DNA of 13,378 nt from Chloroflexota bacterium (GCA_016210245.1 JACQUR010000425.1:1-13378), one strand, 5' to 3'. Counted from the first letter of the stretch, positions 4,923 through 13,360 are shown. Made by a program: numbers and translations. Notes: generated by a model from the sequence alone, not told the origin.

Positions 4923-6842
4923 ATGGAGCGTCCCATCGCGCCGAGTTGGGAAGAGTTTGACACGCTGGTGCTGCGCCTGGAGGCGGCGGCGGAGCTTCAC
5001 CCCGGCCTCCACAAGCTCCAGGTGTTCCTGCTGGCCGCCCTGGGCTACGGCTACATCCTCGCCATCCTGGCTGTGCTGGCGCTTGCGATCGGCCTGGTGC
5101 TGCTGGCCGGACTATCGTCTAAGGAAGGCTATCCCGCGACCCTGAAGCTGGGCCTGCCGCTGCTGGCGCTGGCGCACATCATCTTGCGCTCCCTGTGGGT
5201 GCGCTTGCCGCCGCCGGAGGGGCTGGCGCTGAGCCGCCAGCAAGCCGGGCCGCTGTTCCAGGTGGTCGACGATCTCAGCCGGGCGTTGAAGGGGCCGAAG
5301 ATCGACCACATTCTGCTGACCGAGGACTACAACGCCTCGGTGGCCCAGGTGCCGCGGGTGGGCCTGTTCGGGTGGCAGAAGACCTACCTGACCGTGGGCC
5401 TGCCCCTGCTGCAGGCCCTGCCCCCGGACCAGTTCCGCGCGGTCCTGGCCCACGAGCTGGGCCACCTGCCCGGCGCCCACAGCCGCATCAACGCCTGGAT
5501 CTACGGGGTCCGAAAGACCTGGTACCAGCTCGTGGAGACGCTCGACCGCAAACAGCACTGGGGATCAGGGCTCTTCAATCGTTTCTTTCAGTGGTACGCG
5601 CCCTTCTTCGGGGCGTATTCCTTCGTGCTAGCCCGGAGCCAGGAATACGAGGCCGATCGCTGTTCGGCCGCGCTGGTCGGGCCACGCTGCGCGGCCGATG
5701 CCCTCATCAGCACCGCCGCCAACGGCCTGTGGCTGGCGGAGAGCTTCTGGCCCGGGCTCTATCAGCAGGCCGACCGGCAGGCCGAGCCGCCCGCGGCGTA
5801 TGCGGAGCTGCGGACGGCGCTCCGAGCCGGCCATCAGCCGGAGCAGGCGGCGCGCCTGGTCCTGCAAGCCCTCGTGCGGCAGACGAGGAGCGAGGACACC
5901 CACCCCTCGTTGCCCGACCGGCTGGCAGCCCTCGGCCAGGAAGCGCGCCTGCCCGCCCTGGCCGGCGAGCCCTCGGCCGCCGAGCACTTCCTGGGCGAGA
6001 CCCTGGAGGCGCTGACCGAGCGCCTGGACCAGGCCTGGAGAGCGCGGGCTCACGCCGCCTGGCAGGAACGGTACGCCTATGCCCGCGAGGCGCGGCAGTG
6101 CCTGAGCGACCTGGAGGCGAAAGCACGCACCGAGCCCCTGACGCTGGAGGAGGCGTGGCAGCGCGCCTACTGGACCGAGGAGTTCCAGGGCGGCGAGGCC
6201 GCCCTGCCCCTCTACCAGGCGGTGCTGGAGGCCGCCCCCACCTATCCGGCCGCGCTCTTCGCCCTCGGACGCCTCTACCTGGCGCAGCAGCGAGCCGAGG
6301 GCATGGCCCTGCTCGAGCAGGCCATGGAACTGGACGCAGAGGCCATCCTGCCCGGCTGCGAGCTGCTGCGCAGCTTCCTGCTGGCCCAGGGCAGGGAGCG
6401 GGAGGCGCAGGCGTATGGCCAGCGGGCGGCGCAGCAGGCGGAGGTGCTGGAGCTGGCCCGGGCGGAGCGCGCGCGGCTGTCTCCCAGAGACACCTACCTG
6501 CCCCATGGTCTTTCGGCGCCAGACATCCAGTACCTGAACGAGCAGCTCGCCCATTACCCCCAGGTGGCCGAAGCACACCTGGTCCGCAAAGAGGTGGCGC
6601 ACAGTCCGGAGAAGCCCCTGTACGTGCTCGGCCTGATCGTTCGACACCCCTGGCACCGGGCGCTCTTCAAGAGCTACGATGAGGCGTACGCTCAGCAGCT
6701 CGCCCAGGAGATGGAGTTTCCGGGGGAGACCCTCGTGATCGTCCTGAACTGCAACCAGAACAAGCGGCTGAGGAGGGCGATGAAGAGAGTGGCCGGGGCG
6801 CGGGTCTATCGGCGGCCGGCCGAAGTTTCGGCAGGTAGATGA
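4923..6842 (+). CDS. Membrane-bound M48-family zinc metalloprotease with TPR-like C-terminal region
   Basis: M48 peptidases (HtpX/Ste24/Oma1 group) are zinc endoproteases that commonly handle membrane protein quality control. The ATG at 4923 follows AGGAGG (4912-4917) by five bases. In the 639-residue product, two hydrophobic segments (about 33-63 and 73-93) anchor it in the membrane. The catalytic motif HELGH (177-181) supplies two His ligands and the catalytic Glu. EYEADR (241-246) supplies the third, Glu ligand, and HPSLPDRLAAL (327-337) is the usual downstream block. Residues about 405-510 look like tetratricopeptide helices, with the pair YQAVLEAAPTYPAALFALGRL (431-451) being typical. 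The last 100 residues (about 532-630) form a separate alpha/beta region that loosely recalls SseB-type C-terminal domains; this is a weak guess. The length is well above that of HtpX (about 290 residues). Its stop overlaps the start of the GNAT gene as ATGA, implying co-translation. Confidence 0.92.
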   Translation: MERPIAPSWEEFDTLVLRLEAAAELHPGLHKLQVFLLAALGYGYILAILAVLALAIGLVLLAGLSSKEGYPATLKLGLPLLALAHIILRSLWVRLPPPEGLALSRQQAGPLFQVVDDLSRALKGPKIDHILLTEDYNASVAQVPRVGLFGWQKTYLTVGLPLLQALPPDQFRAVLAHELGHLPGAHSRINAWIYGVRKTWYQLVETLDRKQHWGSGLFNRFFQWYAPFFGAYSFVLARSQEYEADRCSAALVGPRCAADALISTAANGLWLAESFWPGLYQQADRQAEPPAAYAELRTALRAGHQPEQAARLVLQALVRQTRSEDTHPSLPDRLAALGQEARLPALAGEPSAAEHFLGETLEALTERLDQAWRARAHAAWQERYAYAREARQCLSDLEAKARTEPLTLEEAWQRAYWTEEFQGGEAALPLYQAVLEAAPTYPAALFALGRLYLAQQRAEGMALLEQAMELDAEAILPGCELLRSFLLAQGREREAQAYGQRAAQQAEVLELARAERARLSPRDTYLPHGLSAPDIQYLNEQLAHYPQVAEAHLVRKEVAHSPEKPLYVLGLIVRHPWHRALFKSYDEAYAQQLAQEMEFPGETLVIVLNCNQNKRLRRAMKRVAGARVYRRPAEVSAGR

Positions 6843-7441
6843 ACATGCCTCCCCATCCAGCACTGCCGCCCCTGGAGTATTACCCGCTCACTCCGGAGCG
6901 GTGGCCCGACCTGGAGAAGCTGTTCGGCGAGCGCGGCGCGTGCGGTGGCTGCTGGTGCATGTGGTGGCGATTGGCCCGCTCGGCCTACGCGCGCCAGCGA
7001 GGCGAGGCCAACAAGCGCGCCCTCAAGGTGCTGGTGGAGGCAGGGGAAGTCCCTGGGCTGCTTGTCTATGCTGAGGGTCAGCCCATCGCCTGGTGCTCGG
7101 TCGCGCCCAGGACGGCATATCCGACGCTGGAGCGCTCGCGCACACTCAAGCGACTCGACGCCGAGCCCGTCTGGTCGGTGATGTGCTTCTTCGTGGCCAG
7201 GCCCTTCCGAGGACAGGGCGTCACGGTGCCGTTGCTGGCCGCGGCCGTAGCATACGCCAGGCAGCATGGCGCGACGATCGTCGAGGGCTATCCCGTCGAA
7301 CCCAGGACGGCTCGCATGCCCGATGTCTTCGCCTCGACGGGCCTGGCCTCGGCGTTCCGGAAAGTGGGATTCCTGGAAGTACTGCGACGGTCGGAGACCC
7401 GGCCGATCATGCGCTACGTGGGCGAGGAACAGGAAGGGTAA
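6839..7441 (+). CDS. GNAT-family N-acetyltransferase with CxxCxC motif
   Basis: GNAT enzymes transfer an acetyl group from acetyl-CoA to an amine; the acceptor cannot be told here. The 200-residue product has the acetyl-CoA loop in FFVARPFRGQGV (117-128), followed by the helix PLLAAAVAYARQHGA (131-145). The end fits the fold too, with STGLASAFRKVGFLEVLRR (166-184) giving the common 'F..GF..V' strand. An unusual cluster near the start, ACGGCWCMWWR (34-44), places Cys35, Cys38 and Cys40 beside Trp residues; it recurs in a subset of uncharacterised GNAT proteins as far as I recall. The ATG at 6839 overlaps the protease stop (ATGA), and a second ATG at 6845 is possible. There is only a weak AGG upstream, so it probably depends on translational coupling. 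Its stop abuts the P-type ATPase frame. Confidence 0.88.
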   Translation: MNMPPHPALPPLEYYPLTPERWPDLEKLFGERGACGGCWCMWWRLARSAYARQRGEANKRALKVLVEAGEVPGLLVYAEGQPIAWCSVAPRTAYPTLERSRTLKRLDAEPVWSVMCFFVARPFRGQGVTVPLLAAAVAYARQHGATIVEGYPVEPRTARMPDVFASTGLASAFRKVGFLEVLRRSETRPIMRYVGEEQEG

Positions 7442-7467
7442 GGACGTCGCGCGCTGACCTCCACGGA

Positions 7468-9894
7468 TTGACTTCGGCTGAGGCCGCTCGGCGGCTGCGC
7501 CAGTGTGGTCCCAACGAAACCGAGACCGGCCGCCGCTTCTGGGCGGTGCGCACGTTCCTGGGCTTCCTCGCCAACCCGCTCGTGCTTATCCTGCTCGCCG
7601 CGAGCCTGATTTCCGGCCTGCTGGGCGAGGCAGTTAACGCCGCGCTCATCACGCTGATGATCGTGCTGAGCGTCGCCCTGGACTTCCTCCAGGTCTTCCG
7701 CTCCGAACAGGCGGCCGGCAAGCTCCGCGCCCTCATCACCCCGACCGCCACCGTGTGGCGGGATGGCCGCCCCACGGCCATCCCGGTGCGGGACGTGGTG
7801 CCGGAGGATGTGCTGGACCTGCGCGCCGGCGACTTGATTCCCGCGGACGCGAGGCTGCTCACCCCGGCTCCGCTAATGGTCGACGAGGCCGCGCTGACGG
7901 GAGAGTCGCTGCCGGTGGAGAAACGGGCCGGGCTGAGCCCGGCCGACCAGCTCTTCGCCGGCACGTCGATCGTGAGCGGCCTCGGCCAGGCGCTCGTGAC
8001 GGCGACGGGCGGCGCCACGCAGTTTGGCGCCATTGCCCGAGCGCTCGTGGAGCGTGCGCCGGCGAGCGAGTTCGAAACCGGCAGCCGCCACTTCGGCTTC
8101 CTCATCATGCGCACCGTCCTGGGGCTGGTGCTGTTCGTGTTCCTGGTCAACGCGCTCCTGAAGCGTGACCCCCTGGAGTCGTTCCTGTTCGCCCTGGCCC
8201 TGGCGGTGGGACTCACCCCGGAGTTCCTGCCCATGATCATCACGGTCACCCTCGCCCAGGGGGCGCTGCGCATGGCGCGCGGCCAGGTGATCGTGAAGCG
8301 CCTGGCCGCGATCGAGAACCTCGGCAGCATGGACGTGCTGTGCAGCGATAAGACCGGCACCCTCACCCAGGGGGTGGTGGTGCTCCAGGAGCACGTGGAC
8401 CTCCAGGGCAAAGACTCCAGCGCGGTCCTGCAGTGGGCGTGTGTCAACAGCGCCCTGGAGAGCGGCGTCCGCAGCCCCCTGGACGCGGCCATCCTGGCCC
8501 ACGAGCACCCGGCGATCGGCGCCTTCCGCAAGCGCGCGGAGCTGCCGTTCGATTTCGAGCGACGACGGGTCAGCGTGCTGGCCGAAGGTCCGCAGGGCGT
8601 CCAGGTGCTGGCCAAGGGCGCGCCGGAGGGGATGCTGCCGCTGTGCGCGTTCGTCGACACGGAGCACGGCGCGCTCGCCTTCACCCCCGAGCTGCAGCGC
8701 CAGGCGCACGCCACCTTCGAGCGCCTGAGCCGGGCCGGCTACCACGTCCTGGCCATCGCCCGCAAACCCACCCCCGAGCAGCAGGCGACGCTGGCCGCGG
8801 CGGACGAGCGCGACCTCGTCCTGAGTGGGTTCGCCGCCTTCCTGGATCCTCCCAATCCGACCGCCCGCGAGACTATCGAGCAGCTCCGCGAGAGCGGCGT
8901 CGGCATCAAGCTCCTGACCGGGGACAACGACCTGGTGAGCCGCACGATCTGCGAGCAGGTGGGCATGCCGACGGAGCGCGTGGTGCTGGGCGACGAGCTG
9001 GCCAGGATGACTGACGATGCGCTCGCCGTGGTGGTGGAGCGAGCGAGCGTCTTCGCGCGCGTGTCTCCGGCCCAGAAGAACCGGGTCATCCGCGCCTTGA
9101 AGCGGAACCGCCACGTGGTGGGGTACATTGGCGATGGGATCAACGACGCGCCCTCGCTCCACGCGGCCGACGTTGGCATCTCCGTTTCCGGGGGCGTCGA
9201 CGTGGCCAAGGCAGCCGCGGACATCATCCTGCTCGAGCGCAGCCTGGCCGCGGTGTACCGAGGCGTGATCGAGGGCCGGCGGAGCTTCGGCAACATCACC
9301 AAGTACGTGCTCATGGGGTCGAGCTCGAACTTCGGGAATATGCTCAGCATGGCCGCGGCCTCGGCCTTCCTGCCGTTTCTGCCCCTGCTTCCAGTCCAGA
9401 TCCTGCTGAACAACTTCCTGTACGACCTCTCACAGCTCACCATCCCGACCGATAACGTCGACGCCAGCTACATCGCGCGGCCCCGCAGGTGGGATACGGG
9501 CATGGTCCAGCGCTTCATGTTCGGACTCGGCCCCGTCAGCTCGCTCTACGACTTCCTCACCTTCGCCGTGCTGCTCGGCGTTTTCCACGCCGGCCCCGAG
9601 CTGTTTCGAGCCGGGTGGTTCATCGAGTCCCTGGCCACGCAGACGCTGGTGATCTTCGTGGTGCGCACCGCCGGGAGCCCGTTGCGCAGTCGGCCGAGCA
9701 CGGCGCTGTGCCTGAGCGTCCTGGGCAGCACCCTGGTCGGGATAGGGCTCGCCCTGTCCCCGCTCGGCACGATCGTGGGCTTCACCCCGGTGCCCCCCGC
9801 GTTCTTTGGGGCGCTGGCGCTGCTAACGGCCACGTACCTGGCCATCGTGGACCGCTTGAAGCGCCGGTTCTACCGGGCCAGCGGCTGGCAGTAG
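7468..9894 (+). CDS. MgtA-like P-type ATPase (probable Mg2+ transporter)
   Basis: A P-type ATPase couples aspartyl-phosphate turnover to ion transport. Numbered from TTG 7468 (808 residues), it shows TGES (144-147, actuator), the phosphorylation site DKTGT (294-298), KGAPE (383-387, ATP site), TGDN (484-487) and GDGINDAP (555-562). Membrane helix 4 reads VGLTPEFLPMIIT (248-260). The helix 5-6 region SSSNFGNMLSMAAASAF (618-634) with LLNNFLYDLSQLTIPTDNVD (646-665) is diagnostic of the MgtA/MgtB group, so Mg2+ import is the best guess. Ten helices are expected. The start is uncertain: the typical opening GLTSAEAARRL begins at this TTG, no ATG or GTG lies close upstream in frame, and TTG has no ribosome site. 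The open frame continues back to 7093 through the GNAT gene in another frame. At 808 residues it is shorter than E. coli MgtA (about 898), mainly at the N-terminus. It is likely co-transcribed with the protease and GNAT genes. Confidence 0.9.
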   Translation: MTSAEAARRLRQCGPNETETGRRFWAVRTFLGFLANPLVLILLAASLISGLLGEAVNAALITLMIVLSVALDFLQVFRSEQAAGKLRALITPTATVWRDGRPTAIPVRDVVPEDVLDLRAGDLIPADARLLTPAPLMVDEAALTGESLPVEKRAGLSPADQLFAGTSIVSGLGQALVTATGGATQFGAIARALVERAPASEFETGSRHFGFLIMRTVLGLVLFVFLVNALLKRDPLESFLFALALAVGLTPEFLPMIITVTLAQGALRMARGQVIVKRLAAIENLGSMDVLCSDKTGTLTQGVVVLQEHVDLQGKDSSAVLQWACVNSALESGVRSPLDAAILAHEHPAIGAFRKRAELPFDFERRRVSVLAEGPQGVQVLAKGAPEGMLPLCAFVDTEHGALAFTPELQRQAHATFERLSRAGYHVLAIARKPTPEQQATLAAADERDLVLSGFAAFLDPPNPTARETIEQLRESGVGIKLLTGDNDLVSRTICEQVGMPTERVVLGDELARMTDDALAVVVERASVFARVSPAQKNRVIRALKRNRHVVGYIGDGINDAPSLHAADVGISVSGGVDVAKAAADIILLERSLAAVYRGVIEGRRSFGNITKYVLMGSSSNFGNMLSMAAASAFLPFLPLLPVQILLNNFLYDLSQLTIPTDNVDASYIARPRRWDTGMVQRFMFGLGPVSSLYDFLTFAVLLGVFHAGPELFRAGWFIESLATQTLVIFVVRTAGSPLRSRPSTALCLSVLGSTLVGIGLALSPLGTIVGFTPVPPAFFGALALLTATYLAIVDRLKRRFYRASGWQ

Positions 9895-9927
9895 GGCGGA
9901 AAGGAACCTGGGGAAGTGCTGGCCAGT

Positions 9928-9956
9928 TTGACGCGGCTCCCAGGCGACTTTATAGT
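9928..9956 (+). promoter_or_regulatory. Sigma70-type promoter for the kinase-cyclase operon
   Basis: TTGACG (9928-9933) and TATAGT (9951-9956) are separated by 17 bases, the optimal spacing, with five of six matches in each hexamer. Transcription would start near 9963, leaving a 15-base leader that contains the AGAGG ribosome site (9968-9972) and the ATG at 9978. The promoter lies in the 83-base gap after the ATPase gene, so the kinase and cyclase can be expressed on their own. Confidence 0.75.
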
Positions 9957-9977
9957 TGCCCTGCCGCAGAGGCACGT

Positions 9978-12314
9978 ATGGCCGCGAGCAACTCCTCCGC
10001 ACCCCCGATGCACATCCACAGCCCTCGCCATGCGGACGGGGCGTCGCTGGACGCTGGAGTTGGGAGCACGGCTGCCGAGACGATCGACCTGGTGGTGGCC
10101 AAGCCGAGCGAGCCAGGTGCTGCTGACGAGCTGTTGGCCAGCATCCAGCACAGCCTGTTCGTGCGTCGTCTCACCCTGGCGGCCTTCGCCGGCATCGCCG
10201 CCTTCCTGGGCTGGGTGGCGTCCGTCCCCATCCCTCCGATCATCCCGGGCATCCTGCTGCTGTGGCTGGGCTCGACCTGGGTTTTCGCGCGGCTGGTACG
10301 CGCGCAGGCGACGATCCGAGCGATCGACCGGGTCCACCTCGGCTACCTCGGGTGCGAGGGCGTGCTGCTGACCGCCGTCGTCCACTACGCGGGAGGGGTG
10401 GAGTGGGTTGGCGTCTTCTTCTACGCCTTCACCATCTACTACGCCAATACCCTGCTCTCCCGTTCGGCCGGCCTGCTGGTGGCTGGATGGACCAGCGTGC
10501 TGTACTCCGCGCTGGCCCTGGGCGAGTTCGCCGGGCTGATCGACCATCAGCCCCTCCTCGGCCTCGCCGGCCTGCACCGCAATCTGCCCTACGTGGTGGC
10601 GAACGTGCTGGTGGTGGCGGTGGTCGGCTTTCTCAGCCTGGCCTACACCGCCGGCGTCTTCGCCGAGGCGCTGCGCCGCCGCAACCGGGAGTGGATGCGT
10701 CTGTACCACGAGCTGCAGCAAGCCAACCTGCGCCTGCAGGCCCAGAACGAACACATCCGCCAGGCCGAGCGCGCCAAGGGCGCCTTCCTGGCCAACATGA
10801 GCCACGAGTTCCGCACCCCGCTGAATGCGATCCTGGGCTTCGCCGAGGTGCTGCAGGACCAGACCGCGGGGCCGCTCAACGAGCGGCAGGCGAAGTATGT
10901 GAGCAACATCCACCTTGGCGGACGGCATCTGCTGCGCCTGATCAACGAGGTGCTGGACCTATCGAAGATCGAGGCCGGGCAGATGCAGCTCGCGTACGCC
11001 CCCTTTCCCGCCGCGCGCATGCTGCACGAGGCCGAGACGATCATGCGCGTGCTGGCCGACCGCAAGCGGATCGACCTGGCGCTCGACCTCCACGCCCTGC
11101 CGCTCGACCAGGTGCTGACGGCCGACGAAGGGCGGGTGAAGGAGGTGTTGCTCAACCTGATGGCCAACGCCATCAAGTTCACCCCGCCCGGGGGCCGCGT
11201 GCGCGTGCTGGCCACCCTGGAGGGCGAGCACCTGCGCTTCGAGGTGGTGGACACCGGCATCGGGATTGCGTCGCAAGACCAGGAGCGCATCTTCGAGGAG
11301 TTCCAACAGGTGGATGCGTCCCAGACGCGGGAGCATGGCGGCACCGGCCTGGGCCTGGCGGTGGCGCGCAGCCTGGTCCAGCTCCACGGCGGCCGGATCG
11401 GCGTCCAGAGCGAGGTGGGGAAGGGCGCGACCTTCTGGTTCACCCTGCCCCTGGCGCCGGCCGTGCCCCAGGCAGCCTCCCCGGTGCTGCCCGAGCCGCG
11501 CCCGGTGCATCAGGAGGCGGCGCCGGACGAGCCGGCGGCGCGCCCGCTGGCGCTGGTGGTGGAGGATGACGTGCGCAGCGCCGAGCTGATTGGCCTGTGC
11601 CTGCGCCGCGCGGGCTACGGGGTGGTCTACGCCGCCGACGGTGGCGAGGCGTTGCACAAGGCGCAGGCGCTGGCGCCCTCGGCCATCGCCCTGGATGTGC
11701 TGCTGCCCGGTCCGGATGGGTGGACGGTGTTGGGGCAGTTGAAGGCGGACCCGGCGCTGCGCGAGGTGCCGGTGCTCATGGTCTCGGTCCTGGAGCAGCG
11801 CGAGCGCGGGCTGCGGGAGGGCGCCTTCGACTACTTCACCAAGCCGCTCGACCGCGAGCGGCTGGTGGAGGTGGTCTCGCGGCCGGAGTTCCCGCGCCGC
11901 CCGAGCGCGCGCCCGCTGAGCATCCTGATCGCGGACCCCGATCCAGCCGTGGTCGAGCTGATGCGCGCGGTCCTGGCCCCGAGCGGGTTCCGGGTGACGC
12001 AGGTGGGCGATGGACGCCAGGCGCTGGAGAGCGCGCTGGCGCAGCGCCCGGACCTGCTGGTGCTGGAGTTGGACCTGCCCGAGCTCGACGGCCTGGGCGT
12101 GCTGGAGGCCGTGCGCGCCAGGCCCGAGGGGCAGCATATCCCGATCATGATCGCGACGGCGAAAGAGCTGACGCCCCAGGACCGCGAGCGCTTGCGGGGC
12201 CAGGCTGATGGCCTGGTATCCAAGCGCGCCTTCTCGCGGCCGGCGTTCCTCGAGGAAGTGGGACGCCTGCTGGGCCGGCGGGCGGCAGTGGTGGGAGGCA
12301 TGGATGGTGAGTGA
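9978..12314 (+). CDS. Membrane hybrid histidine kinase with two C-terminal receivers
   Basis: A sensor kinase that autophosphorylates on His and passes phosphate to Asp. I chose the ATG at 9978 because AGAGG is five bases upstream and a strong promoter lies just before; the open frame extends further back but overlaps the ATPase gene. The product is 778 residues. Residues 1-58 are soluble. About six hydrophobic segments (66-83, 85-106, 124-139, 142-160, 164-186, 203-228) form a membrane sensor without a large periplasmic domain. A helical linker (230-268) leads to HisKA with MSHEFRTP (274-281, His276). The HATPase domain has NLMANAIKF (393-401), DTGIGIA (425-431) and GGTGLGLA (454-461). Receiver 1 (523-635) keeps Glu529/Asp530, Asp573, Ser603 and Lys622. 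Receiver 2 (647-765) keeps Asp653, Thr727 and Lys749 but has Glu697 in place of the acceptor Asp, so it is probably not phosphorylated. It overlaps the cyclase gene by 11 bases. The sensed signal is unknown. Confidence 0.93.
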   Translation: MAASNSSAPPMHIHSPRHADGASLDAGVGSTAAETIDLVVAKPSEPGAADELLASIQHSLFVRRLTLAAFAGIAAFLGWVASVPIPPIIPGILLLWLGSTWVFARLVRAQATIRAIDRVHLGYLGCEGVLLTAVVHYAGGVEWVGVFFYAFTIYYANTLLSRSAGLLVAGWTSVLYSALALGEFAGLIDHQPLLGLAGLHRNLPYVVANVLVVAVVGFLSLAYTAGVFAEALRRRNREWMRLYHELQQANLRLQAQNEHIRQAERAKGAFLANMSHEFRTPLNAILGFAEVLQDQTAGPLNERQAKYVSNIHLGGRHLLRLINEVLDLSKIEAGQMQLAYAPFPAARMLHEAETIMRVLADRKRIDLALDLHALPLDQVLTADEGRVKEVLLNLMANAIKFTPPGGRVRVLATLEGEHLRFEVVDTGIGIASQDQERIFEEFQQVDASQTREHGGTGLGLAVARSLVQLHGGRIGVQSEVGKGATFWFTLPLAPAVPQAASPVLPEPRPVHQEAAPDEPAARPLALVVEDDVRSAELIGLCLRRAGYGVVYAADGGEALHKAQALAPSAIALDVLLPGPDGWTVLGQLKADPALREVPVLMVSVLEQRERGLREGAFDYFTKPLDRERLVEVVSRPEFPRRPSARPLSILIADPDPAVVELMRAVLAPSGFRVTQVGDGRQALESALAQRPDLLVLELDLPELDGLGVLEAVRARPEGQHIPIMIATAKELTPQDRERLRGQADGLVSKRAFSRPAFLEEVGRLLGRRAAVVGGMDGE

Positions 12315-13353
12315 GGCGGAGCGCCGGCCGCGCGTCCTCGTGGTCGACGACGAGGAGGTCAACCGCGAGCTGCTGGACGCGCTGCTGACGCCGCAAGGCT
12401 ACCAGCTCGCCTTCGCCGGTGACGGTGTGGAGGCGCTGCGCTGCGTGGAGGCGGAGCCGCCGGACGTGGTCCTGCTCGACATCATGCTGCCCGGCATGGA
12501 CGGCTTCGCCGTGTGCCGCGCCTTGAAGGCGGACCGCCACACTCGGGGCATCCCGGTGGTGCTGCTGACCGCGCTGCACGGCAGCGACGATCGCGTGACT
12601 GGCTTCGACGCCGGGGCGGACGACTTCATCTCCAAGCCCTTCAACCGCTACGAGCTGCTGGCCCGCCTGCGCTCGCTGGTGCGCCTGCGCCGCCTGCAAG
12701 CGGCGGAGTGGGATCGCTTTCGCCGCTCGCTGGAGCGCTATCTGGCCCCGCCCGCGGTCGAGCAGGTGCTCAACGAGCCGGAGCTGACAGTGGGCGGCCG
12801 CCGCCAGGTGGCCACGGTGCTGTTCGGCGACCTGCGCGGCTTCACCTCGCTCACCGCGACGCTGGAGCCGGAGCGGGTGGTGGCGGTGCTCAACGCCCAC
12901 CTGGGCAAGATGGCGGAGATCGTGCTGCGCTACGATGGCATGGTGGACAAGTTTGTGGGCGATGCCATCATGGCCGTCTTCGGCCCGCCCATCCCGATGG
13001 CCGACGACGCGATCCGGGCGGTGCTGGCCGCACTGGAGATGCAGACCGCGGTGGCGGGGCTGCAGATCCCCGGCCTGGACGGGGTGCGGCTGCCGGTGGG
13101 CATCGGCATCAACACCGGCGAGGTGGTGGCGGGCAACATCGGCTCGGACCGCCGTCTGGAGTACACGGTCATCGGCGACGCGGTCAACCTGGCCGCGCGG
13201 CTGGAGCAGGCGGCCGGGCCCGGCCAGGTGGTGATCAGCCACCACACCCAGGAACTGGTGAGCCACGTAGTCCAGACCCACGACCTCGGCACCCTGCGGG
13301 TCAAGGGCCGCGAGGAGTGGGTGCGGGCGTACGCGGTGCTGGGGCGGCGGTAG
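12304..13353 (+). CDS. Response regulator with class III adenylate cyclase output
   Basis: A receiver fused to a nucleotide cyclase, expected to make cAMP when phosphorylated by the upstream kinase. GGGAGG (12293-12298) sits five bases before the ATG at 12304, inside the kinase gene, and the overlap suggests coupling. The 349-residue product has a complete receiver (10-125): Asp15/Asp16, acceptor Asp59, Thr89 and Lys111. A short helical linker (about 127-160) follows, then the cyclase homology domain (165-345). That domain has metal-binding Asp176 (FGDLRGFT) and Asp220 (FVGDAIMAVFG), adenine-specifying Lys216, and transition-state residues Asn295 and Arg299 (VNLAARLE). The second base-selecting position is Thr288 rather than Asp, which is the class IIIb pattern known from bicarbonate-responsive cyclases, so ATP is the likely substrate. 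It has no membrane segment and is cytosolic. The arrangement resembles cyanobacterial CyaC-type phosphorelay cyclases, but split over two genes. Bicarbonate control is only inference. Confidence 0.94.
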   Translation: MVSEAERRPRVLVVDDEEVNRELLDALLTPQGYQLAFAGDGVEALRCVEAEPPDVVLLDIMLPGMDGFAVCRALKADRHTRGIPVVLLTALHGSDDRVTGFDAGADDFISKPFNRYELLARLRSLVRLRRLQAAEWDRFRRSLERYLAPPAVEQVLNEPELTVGGRRQVATVLFGDLRGFTSLTATLEPERVVAVLNAHLGKMAEIVLRYDGMVDKFVGDAIMAVFGPPIPMADDAIRAVLAALEMQTAVAGLQIPGLDGVRLPVGIGINTGEVVAGNIGSDRRLEYTVIGDAVNLAARLEQAAGPGQVVISHHTQELVSHVVQTHDLGTLRVKGREEWVRAYAVLGRR

Positions 13354-13360
13354 GGGGTTG

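Noticed and set aside
4370..4960. 196-residue plus-strand frame crossing the intergenic region
   Set aside because: It runs through simple repeats and into the protease start, with no ribosome site; the minus-strand frame has a better start and composition.
7425..7470. Programmed frameshift joining GNAT and the P-type ATPase
   Set aside because: No recognised slippery heptamer at the GNAT stop, and both proteins are complete without fusion.
7407..9162. Two long minus-strand frames (435 and 429 residues) opposite the P-type ATPase
   Set aside because: Biased Arg/Ser or His/Arg/Gln composition with no domain; the ATPase motifs on the plus strand are unambiguous.
9489..9977. N-terminal extension of the histidine kinase back to 9489
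   Set aside because: It overlaps the ATPase gene in another frame and lies upstream of the promoter at 9928-9956.
10959..13281. Long minus-strand frames opposite the kinase and cyclase genes
   Set aside because: Shadows of the kinase and cyclase codons, without motifs or start signals.
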